A stretch of DNA of 8,634 nucleotides from an uncultured Bacillota bacterium (GTDB lineage: Bacteria; Bacillota; Dehalobacteriia; UBA7702), in the NCBI GenBank assembly GCA_902766525.1, contig CACXDX010000158.1:1-8634 (forward strand), given 5' to 3'. Both the position numbers and the translations under genes were made by a program. Numbering within the stretch: position 1 is the first letter of the stretch; each line of letters starts with the position of its first letter. This document shows, piece by piece, positions 1 through 4,673 of the stretch. A model generated the notes under the pieces. The model had not been told where the DNA came from, searched no databases, and saw only the letters and a list, made by a program, of their open reading frames with translations.

Positions 1-1592
1 ATCGCCTGATTGGTCAGATTATCGTCGTTGCTGTTGTCTTCATCGTCTGCATCATGATAGAGCAGATGGGAATAGGAGATCGTCACGTCGAGATCATCCG
101 TGGCCAAAGGCTCCGTGCCGTATACCACATAATCGGTAACGTCTCTCGTTTTGCCGTTGACGAGGGTCGCCGTGACCCGCATACCGGCGGGATCGAAGCT
201 TTCCCCTGCGCGATACGTCGTTTTGGCCGGCATCTGTGTCACTTTGATCTCTTTGATATTGCAGCCCAGCGCCATGATATAGCCGGAATCGTTTTTGAAA
301 TACATGGTACCGTCTTCATCGACGATGGGGCTGCAGAGTGCGTATTCTTCCTGAGCATTGGCAGGCGTAAAGAGCACGTCGGCATAGGGACCCGCCGCCT
401 CCATTGCGGTCTGGCCGGGTTTATCTTTGATCACCCGAAGCTTGCCGGGGGTATAGTTATCGATAAAATAAACGTAAACGGAACCGTCTTCTTCTTCATA
501 AGCCGTCGTCAGAATACCGCTGGTCTGGCAGAAACCCGCCGTCGGGCAGCGATAAGCGATCTTTTTGGAGGCGAGATCGATCACGGCGATGTTGTGCCCG
601 CCGAAATGCTGAAATTGACCGGCGTCACCCATCACGCCGACGTAGGCGCGGCCCTTATAGATCGTGGGCGTGGAGGCGCTGGCGTTGCCGAGATTGATTT
701 CGGTGATGTTTTCTTTATCGAAGCTGCCGTCGGCTTTGACGGGAACGCCGTAGAAATAACCGCCTCTGGAGGTGAAGTAGGCCACATTGTCCGCCATCGC
801 AACGGTACTGCGGATATCACCGTATACATTGTCGATGGTATCGATGACTTCACCGGTTTTGGGATCGAGGGAATAGAGCACGCCGCTTCCCTGCGGTTCT
901 TCGATGACCTCGTCGGTACCGCCTGCGCCGTCGTCGCTGCCGACGAGCAGATAATCGTCACAGACGTAGCAGCCGGCCCAGTAGAAGCCGCCCGGGTGCG
1001 AAAGGGCCCAGACCTCTTCGCCGGTTTCGGCGTCAACACAAACGAAAGCCGCGTTTTTGTTGGGGCTGTTCCAATATCCGGAATAGACCAAACCGTCATA
1101 ATAGGAGATGGGGCAGTTTGACTGTCCTTTCAGGCTGTTTTGATAGACCCATTCCGATTCCAGCGTTTCAAAATTGATGGCCTGGATGCGGCCGTTGGCA
1201 AGGCAGACGTAGATCCTGCCGTCACCGTAGGTCGGCATCGTGATATTCCAGGAAGAGACCGCCGCGAGGCTGCCCTCCTGCAGGATTTCACCGCTGGTCT
1301 TATCCATTTTATAGATGGTTCTGTTGGCAAAAAATACGATCATGTCGTCGATGATCATCGGATGACTCGGCGCGGAAAGCCAGCCCTGATCTTCCTGAAC
1401 CTTCGTCGCCCAGTAAAGCGCCGCGTCATCGGCCTTGATCGGCGTTTCGGTAGCGATCACACCGTTATGATTCGCGTTGCCCTGAAATTCCGTCCAATCC
1501 ATGGCGGCAACGCCCGCGGCGGGCATCAGCGAAAAACATATCAGCACCGCTAAAATCAAGATCGGCAGAGTCCTTTTTTTTCTTGTTTTCAT
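1..1592 (-). CDS. Secreted PQQ-like beta-propeller protein with C-terminal Ig-like domain (C-terminus beyond window)
   Basis: The frame is open from ATG at 1592 to the left edge (530 codons, 3' end missing). GGAGG lies 7 bases before the ATG. Residues 1-30 form a signal peptide: a basic start (KTRKKR), a hydrophobic core around 9-23 and an AGVAA site near 30, so the protein is exported. Residues about 70-445 hold repeated blade signatures of PQQ/BamB-type propellers, for example GRIYVCLANGRIQAINFET at 125-143, FVCVDAETGEEVWAL at 183-197 and LYSLDPKTGEVID at 239-251. Residues about 445-508 match a bacterial Ig-like (Big_3-type) domain with the pattern YRAGESFDPAGMRVTATLVNG, followed by an acidic Asp/Asn-rich linker. 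I infer an extracytoplasmic binding or scaffold role. PQQ-dependent catalysis is not shown, since many such propellers bind no cofactor. More Ig-like or anchoring domains may follow outside the window. The family assignment is firm; the function is unknown. Confidence 0.88.
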   Translation of the reverse strand, partial: MKTRKKRTLPILILAVLICFSLMPAAGVAAMDWTEFQGNANHNGVIATETPIKADDAALYWATKVQEDQGWLSAPSHPMIIDDMIVFFANRTIYKMDKTSGEILQEGSLAAVSSWNITMPTYGDGRIYVCLANGRIQAINFETLESEWVYQNSLKGQSNCPISYYDGLVYSGYWNSPNKNAAFVCVDAETGEEVWALSHPGGFYWAGCYVCDDYLLVGSDDGAGGTDEVIEEPQGSGVLYSLDPKTGEVIDTIDNVYGDIRSTVAMADNVAYFTSRGGYFYGVPVKADGSFDKENITEINLGNASASTPTIYKGRAYVGVMGDAGQFQHFGGHNIAVIDLASKKIAYRCPTAGFCQTSGILTTAYEEEDGSVYVYFIDNYTPGKLRVIKDKPGQTAMEAAGPYADVLFTPANAQEEYALCSPIVDEDGTMYFKNDSGYIMALGCNIKEIKVTQMPAKTTYRAGESFDPAGMRVTATLVNGKTRDVTDYVVYGTEPLATDDLDVTISYSHLLYHDADDEDNSNDDNLTNQA

Positions 1593-1630
1593 CTTTTTAC
1601 CTCCGTTTTTTGCATTTTTTTGAATCCATT

Positions 1631-1688
1631 GCCATGCGGCGATCCCGGCGCCACAGCCCTTTTCCGGGCAGGACGTCGCCGCCATAGC
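1631..1688 (-). other. Strong hairpin in the leader of the propeller gene
   Basis: On the minus strand GCTATGgCGGCGA (1688-1676) pairs with TCGCCGCATGGC (1642-1631). This gives 12 pairs with one bulged G and one G-U pair. The interior holds a second hairpin, GCCC-ggaaaa-GGGC. No U-run follows, so it is not a simple terminator. It lies 39 bases before the start codon, between the candidate -10 and the gene. It matches no riboswitch class I know. Confidence 0.45.
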
Positions 1689-1707
1689 AGAGCAACAGTG
1701 TTTTTTT

Positions 1708-1713
1708 ATTATA
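1708..1713 (-). promoter_or_regulatory. Candidate -10 box for the propeller gene
   Basis: A perfect TATAAT lies on the minus strand, followed by an A-rich stretch where transcription would begin (about 1701). That would give a leader of about 110 bases containing the 1631-1688 hairpin. No good -35 box lies at the usual distance, so the call rests on the -10 alone. Confidence 0.35.
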
Positions 1714-1800
1714 TGTCATACCTGCCGCAAGAGCTGCGCTTTCCCGGTAACGGATTACGCAAAAAAACCTGGAAATGCTCTCTTCGCGACGGCCGCAGAC

Positions 1801-2181
1801 TCATTGTTTTTGTGTTCCTTTTTCCTTTGCGCCTTCCTCCACCGCGGATCCCGATTTTTCTTCCTTCTCCCGGCGGATCATCTCGTTGACCGGGCCGACA
1901 GCCCTTTCCCAACTGCCGAAACGCTCCAAAATATAGGTATAACCGATAAAATTGCGGCGGTTGAACCGCTTTTTCATGCGTTTCTTCTCCGCCTTCAAAT
2001 AAAGCAGCAGTTCTTCATCGCTGTCTTTACAATGCCTTTCGGCAAAACATCGCTCCGCCTCTAAGCGGCTCGGTTCATTTAAAATCGCCGCCAATTTCTT
2101 TTCGGCTTCGTATTGGATCATCGACTGACGATTTTGAATATTCTGTTTTATCGATTTTTCTTTCCGATTCACTGTTTTCAT
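1801..2181 (-). CDS. Small basic protein resembling the homing-endonuclease-associated repeat, paralogue A
   Basis: 126 aa, with no signal peptide or membrane segment and rich in Lys, Arg and Glu. Residues about 32-108 align without gaps to the neighbouring 112-aa protein at about 58% identity (45 of 77, counted by eye). The shared part includes FAERHCKDSD, a LLLYLK helix and the block IGYTYILERFGSWERAV at 79-95. The order helix, basic segment KRFNRRNF, then FGSW followed by a helix resembles the homing-endonuclease-associated repeat (Pfam HNH_repeat). That suggests nucleic-acid binding, but the family is only inferred. The nuclease motif itself is absent. The tail after 105 is charged and probably disordered. 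The ATG at 2181 has a poor ribosome binding site, and Met21 is a possible alternative start. The pairing with the paralogue argues that this is a real gene rather than a chance frame. Confidence 0.72.
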   Translation of the reverse strand: MKTVNRKEKSIKQNIQNRQSMIQYEAEKKLAAILNEPSRLEAERCFAERHCKDSDEELLLYLKAEKKRMKKRFNRRNFIGYTYILERFGSWERAVGPVNEMIRREKEEKSGSAVEEGAKEKGTQKQ

Positions 2182-2204
2182 TGTCCGTTGCTCTTGAATC
2201 CTTC

Positions 2205-2256
2205 ATACCGCCGGGGGACGGCAATATGCGCGCGCCGTCCTCCCGATCTGCGGTAT
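2205..2256 (-). repeat. Long bulged hairpin upstream of paralogue A
   Basis: On the minus strand ATACCGC, CGGG and GGACGGC (2256-2234) pair in order with GCCGTCC, CCCG and GCGGTAT (2222-2205). This makes an 18-bp stem broken only by the bulges AGAT and A, with an 11-base loop. No U-run follows on either strand, so it is unlikely to be an intrinsic terminator. It lies 24 bases before the ATG of the 126-aa gene, in its presumed leader. Confidence 0.5.
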
Positions 2257-2287
2257 AAAGAAAAACTTAAAGAGGGGGTGTATTCAT

Positions 2288-2336
2288 GCCGTCTGCCATG
2301 GTTGTTCGGATCATCCGCACAGTTCAACCGGACGGC
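2288..2336 (-). repeat. Nested hairpin in the spacer between the two paralogues
   Basis: On the minus strand GCCGTC, GGTTG and CGGA pair in turn with TCCG, CAACC and GACGGC, giving three stacked helices separated by small internal loops. It lies 37 bases after the stop of the 112-aa gene. The arms GCCGTC and GACGGC are the same sequences used in the neighbouring hairpin at 2205-2256, so the two can form mutually exclusive pairings. No U-tract follows. Confidence 0.4.
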
Positions 2337-2373
2337 AAAAGTTATTCAAAAAGAATTTTTTAAGAGCCATCGA

Positions 2374-2712
2374 TCAGGATTCCTCTTTTTCTTTACGCTT
2401 CAGCTCTTCTTTTTCCTGTTTCAGCATTTCATTGACGGGTGTGATCACCTTTTCCCAGCTGCCGAAACGCTCCAGCAGATAGCTGTATCCGATCAGATCT
2501 TTTCTTTTAAAGCGTTTCCCCGTTTTGTTTTTCAGCTCCTTCACGTAAAGCAGCAGATCACGATCGCTGTCTTTACCGTGCTTTTCGGCAAAAAGACGCT
2601 CCTGCTCAACACGGTTCGGGTCGCAAAGGGCTATTTTCAGCTGTTCATCCCCGAGCTTACTCAGTTTTCTTCTGGAGTCGGCATAAGCCGATTTCTTTTC
2701 TTTTTTCGTCAT
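2374..2712 (-). CDS. Small basic protein resembling the homing-endonuclease-associated repeat, paralogue B
   Basis: 112 aa and soluble, with highly charged termini. The ATG at 2712 is chosen because GGAGAG sits 6 bases upstream. The frame stays open 13 codons further, but that start has no ribosome binding site. Residues 27-103 match the 126-aa neighbour without gaps (FAEKHGKDSD, LLLYVK, IGYSYLLERFGSWEKVI at 74-90, PVNEML). The helix, KRFKRK basic patch and FGSW-helix arrangement resembles HNH_repeat domains that accompany homing endonucleases, but no HNH catalytic motif is present. A nucleic-acid-binding role is inferred, not shown. It is the first gene downstream of the cobalamin-riboswitch region on the same strand, about 285 bases after the second aptamer, so it may be the riboswitch target. 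That would be an unprecedented cargo as far as I know. Confidence 0.78.
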   Translation of the reverse strand: MTKKEKKSAYADSRRKLSKLGDEQLKIALCDPNRVEQERLFAEKHGKDSDRDLLLYVKELKNKTGKRFKRKDLIGYSYLLERFGSWEKVITPVNEMLKQEKEELKRKEKEES

Positions 2713-2916
2713 GTTGTTCTCTCCAAATTTAAAAATCCTCGTGAGAAACAAGGATCATAAGAGCGGAAGAAAGCATCGGTTCCCTTTTCTCCGTCCCTCG
2801 GGAAAGGATTTCCCGTGAAACGTGAAAAAGAAAACGATACCTGAAAACAGATCGAGATCCGATTTCGAGTCTCCGCACTCTCAATAAAGCATCCGGTCAA
2901 AGTCATTCTTTTTTCT

Positions 2917-2947
2917 CAGCCGCTTTTTCGGACAAAAAAAGCGGCTG
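2917..2947 (-). other. Perfect 12-bp hairpin downstream of aptamer 2
   Basis: CAGCCGCTTTTT pairs with AAAAAGCGGCTG around a 7-base loop. On the minus strand it is followed by AGAAAAAAG rather than U residues, and on the plus strand by ATCCTTTTC, so it is not a standard terminator in either direction, though weak plus-strand termination is possible. It lies directly after the 2952-2997 hairpin and may be part of the expression platform of the second riboswitch-like element. Confidence 0.5.
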
Positions 2948-2951
2948 ATCC

Positions 2952-2997
2952 TTTTCAAAGGAACAACCACCGACACGCGAAATCCTTCCTTTGAAAA
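2952..2997 (-). other. Perfect 12-bp hairpin abutting aptamer 2
   Basis: TTTTCAAAGGAA and TTCCTTTGAAAA form an uninterrupted 12-bp stem around a 22-base loop. It begins one base after the closing helix of the second cobalamin-like aptamer. Together with the 2917-2947 hairpin it sits where an expression platform would be expected. No U-tract follows. Confidence 0.5.
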
Positions 2998-2998
2998 A

Positions 2999-3082
2999 CA
3001 TTCGTCATTACCGACTGCGGCGCGGCGCGCCTTATACGGTACCCTGATCGTGTTCGGGAATCTCACCCGATTTGACGAAATG
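2999..3082 (-). promoter_or_regulatory. Second, degenerate cobalamin-riboswitch-like aptamer
   Basis: This element repeats the helix order of the aptamer upstream of it. The closing helix is CATTTCGTCA with TGACGAATG (one bulged T). P3 is TCGGG-TGAGATT-CCCGA. A weak P4/P5 arm ends in TACCGTA. P6 is GGCGC-cgc-GCGCC, followed by the J6/3-like GCAGTCGG. It shares the 11-base block GGTGAGATTCC with aptamer 1. It lacks the purine-rich J2/3 segment (GGAAG in aptamer 1) and a canonical L5, so it may be a decayed copy or bind a different ligand. It starts 38 bases after the terminator of aptamer 1. Confidence 0.5.
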
Positions 3083-3119
3083 CTCATTCTACGGTAAAAG
3101 TCAGGATTAACGCAGAGAA

Positions 3120-3149
3120 CAAACAAAAAACCTTACCGTTGCGGTAAGG
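3120..3149 (-). terminator. Intrinsic terminator of the cobalamin riboswitch
   Basis: On the minus strand CCTTACCG-CAA-CGGTAAGG forms an 8-bp stem followed directly by a T-rich run (TTTTTTGTTT). Its 5' arm overlaps a sequence complementary to the aptamer's J6/3 segment, which fits ligand-controlled termination. Confidence 0.85.
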
Positions 3150-3185
3150 TCTTTCGGGGACAAGAATCCTTACAGCGAAGATTCA

Positions 3186-3280
3186 AATCCAACGCAAAAG
3201 ACCTGACTCAATGCTTCGATGAAACATTATTACAGTAGCGCGACTGTGCCGGAATCTCACCGGACTTCCATTGTTAGATT
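3186..3280 (-). promoter_or_regulatory. Cobalamin riboswitch aptamer (aptamer 1)
   Basis: Read on the minus strand, the conserved cobalamin (B12-box) elements appear in order. The closing helix is AATCTAAC with GTTGGATT (8 bp). AATGGAAG corresponds to the AAAGGGAA segment. P3 is TCCGG-TGAGATT-CCGG. The P5 arm is ACAGT-CGCGCT-ACTGT, P6 is AATG...CATT, and GAGTCAGGTCTTTTGC corresponds to AGCCAGGAGACCTGCC. In established systems cobalamin binding to this aptamer turns off B12 synthesis or transport genes. Here the promoter and a terminator lie on either side, which makes a complete attenuator. No B12 gene follows: downstream come a second aptamer-like element and then the 112-aa HNH_repeat-like gene. 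The compact form lacks the larger peripheral helices of the classical class. Confidence 0.85.
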
Positions 3281-3309
3281 GATTGTTAAATTATATATTT
3301 ACAGGAAAA

Positions 3310-3338
3310 ATTATATCATTATAGGAAAATACTGTCAA
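3310..3338 (-). promoter_or_regulatory. Near-consensus promoter of the riboswitch transcript
   Basis: On the minus strand TTGACA (3338-3333) and TATAAT (3315-3310) are separated by exactly 17 bases, with a second TATAAT inside the spacer. Transcription would begin near 3303, about 23 bases before the closing helix of aptamer 1. A promoter this strong with no gene immediately behind it implies abundant leader RNA, gated by the riboswitch. Confidence 0.85.
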
Positions 3339-3495
3339 GAGTATATGTGGAGAATCGTGCGCGACTTATCTCTTTTTATACGGTTTCTTTATAAAAAACC
3401 CCTCCTATCAACCTTTATCCGCCGCCATTTTAAAACGATCTGCCAATCAGGCAACAAAATACAGGTAAAATATTTATACATTAGACATTTTTTCA
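3339..3495. other. AT-rich intergenic stretch with nothing assignable
   Basis: This is the upstream part of the geneless 2713-3495 region. It is AT-rich, and I see no convincing coding frame, repeat or RNA in it. An AGGAGG-like string near 3405 on the minus strand has no start codon behind it. Confidence 0.5.
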
Positions 3496-3524
3496 AAAGC
3501 GGAGAGAATCCTTCTCCCCGCTTT
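3496..3524 (-). terminator. Probable terminator of the DUF362 gene
   Basis: On the minus strand AAAGCGGGGAGA and TCTCTCCGCTTT form a 12-bp stem with one G-U pair and a 5-base loop, starting 13 bases after the stop codon. Only four T residues follow the GC-rich stem before GAAAAAA, so termination may be imperfect. Confidence 0.6.
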
Positions 3525-3537
3525 CAAAATGATCTCT

Positions 3538-4545
3538 TCACGCTTCATCCTTAAAGGGAACGACGTCTTTCACTGCTTCTTCAAGGCTGATCTCCGCGTC
3601 GTCGTTATCGATATCGAGAAGCCGGTAACGGTCGTTGCCCATGTTCAGTTCCTTCATGTAGCTCAGTTGGCGCAAACCGTGACGGGATTCGATCCGTTCT
3701 ACCAAATCGTGATGGTCTTCTTCCTTTAAGGCATATACCAGATCAACGGAAGCCTGATCGATGGCGAGGATATCATCCGAGGCCAGAATGGCGATATTCG
3801 GTGTGACCACGGGCATGGCTCTCACCCCTTCACAATCGCAGGAAACCGACATATTGCGCAGCACATTGACGAAGGTGATGTGCTCGCCGAAATGATCCGT
3901 CACGGCTTTGGCGGATTCGGTCATCCGCTCCATAAATTCCTCCTTGGCGATGTCCCATTGGTCGTCGGAACCGGGCGTCGTATGGATCATGGCCTTGCCG
4001 ATCCTGCCGTCGGCGCAGCCGATGCCGATGTTTTTGCAGGAACCGCCGAAACCGCCCTGAACGTGACCTTTAAAATGAGTCAGCACAAAGAGGGATTCAT
4101 AATCGGTCAGCGTTTTCCCCATAACCATTTCCGAAAACCATTTCCCGTTTTTCACCGGCAGAGCGACCGTCCCTTCCGCATCCATAATATCGACGGGGCA
4201 GAAAGTCCAGCCGTTGGTTTTAAGCGTTTTCAAATGCTGTTCGGTAGTGAAACGCTCCCCTTCGTAATAGGTATTCGTTTCCACAATGACCGCTTCCGGC
4301 AGTTCTTCCGCCAACAATTCCTTTACCCAGGGGCGGGGCAGAATATTGGGGCCGTGAGGTTCGCCGGTATGCAGCTTGACACCGATCTTTCCGGTCAATC
4401 TCGGTTTCACCTTGGCAAAGATCCGCCGCAGACCCGCGGCGGAAAGATCCTTTGTAAAATAGACGACGGATTCTTCTCCCTTTCGTTCCGCGTAAGGAAT
4501 ATAATGGTCACCGCCGCTGCCGGGCTGTTTTTTCCGATCGGACAT
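3538..4545 (-). CDS. DUF362 domain protein (COG2768-type, ferredoxin-less form)
   Basis: 335 aa, cytosolic by sequence, with no signal peptide. GGAGG sits 8 bases before the ATG at 4545. Family hallmarks are the N-terminal VYFTKDLS at 28-35, KIGVKLHTGEPHGPN at 53-67, the glycine-rich core LTHFKGHVQGGFGG at 155-168 followed by CKNIGIGCADGRIGK at 170-184, the CDC pair at 236-238, and ILASDDILAIDQASVDLV at 253-270. Many DUF362 proteins carry a ferredoxin-like domain with CxxCxxC clusters after the core. This one has none and belongs to the shorter, widespread version. Cys170, Cys177, Cys236 and Cys238 are candidates for metal binding. The family is annotated as an Fe-S centre protein, but its reaction is not established, so I assign none. 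It has its own promoter upstream and a probable terminator downstream, making it a single-gene unit. Confidence 0.9.
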   Translation of the reverse strand: MSDRKKQPGSGGDHYIPYAERKGEESVVYFTKDLSAAGLRRIFAKVKPRLTGKIGVKLHTGEPHGPNILPRPWVKELLAEELPEAVIVETNTYYEGERFTTEQHLKTLKTNGWTFCPVDIMDAEGTVALPVKNGKWFSEMVMGKTLTDYESLFVLTHFKGHVQGGFGGSCKNIGIGCADGRIGKAMIHTTPGSDDQWDIAKEEFMERMTESAKAVTDHFGEHITFVNVLRNMSVSCDCEGVRAMPVVTPNIAILASDDILAIDQASVDLVYALKEEDHHDLVERIESRHGLRQLSYMKELNMGNDRYRLLDIDNDDAEISLEEAVKDVVPFKDEA

Positions 4546-4581
4546 TTTTCGTTCCTCCCCGAATTCATTTTTTTTACCGTT

Positions 4582-4610
4582 ATCATACCATAAAACGCTT
4601 CTTTTTCCAA
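4582..4610 (-). promoter_or_regulatory. Promoter of the DUF362 gene
   Basis: On the minus strand TTGGAA (4610-4605) and TATGAT (4587-4582) are 17 bases apart, and TGG directly before TATGAT gives an extended -10. Transcription would begin about 30 bases before the ATG at 4545, a normal short leader. Confidence 0.7.
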
Positions 4611-4673
4611 TAGACCGCAGCGTTAAAAACTTTCGGAGAGAAAAAATTTCATAAAAACAAACGATGCCCCTTC

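Noticed and set aside
54..1121. Long plus-strand open frame of 355 codons opposite the propeller gene
   Set aside because: It is antisense to a gene with signal peptide, propeller blades and Ig-like domain. Its own product has no recognisable domain and no ribosome binding site.
2709..2906. 65-codon minus-strand frame whose stop overlaps the next gene's start as ATGA
   Set aside because: The overlap looks like translational coupling, but there is no usable ribosome binding site and the Phe/Arg/Ser-rich product looks non-coding.
2952..2997. Inverted repeat as the terminal repeat of a small transposable element
   Set aside because: No target-site duplication or second distant copy is visible in the window. 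The position next to the aptamer fits an RNA hairpin better.
2881..3126. 81-codon minus-strand open frame in the geneless region
   Set aside because: It coincides with the second aptamer-like element and the two hairpins. It has no ribosome binding site and its composition is not protein-like.
2917..3149. ANTAR-type tandem hairpins as in EutV-controlled B12 regulatory RNAs
   Set aside because: The hairpin loops here (3, 7 and 22 bases) are not the hexaloops with A and G at fixed positions that ANTAR proteins recognise.
3219..3554. 111-codon plus-strand open frame
   Set aside because: It crosses the riboswitch promoter and aptamer, has no ribosome binding site, and no recognisable sequence.
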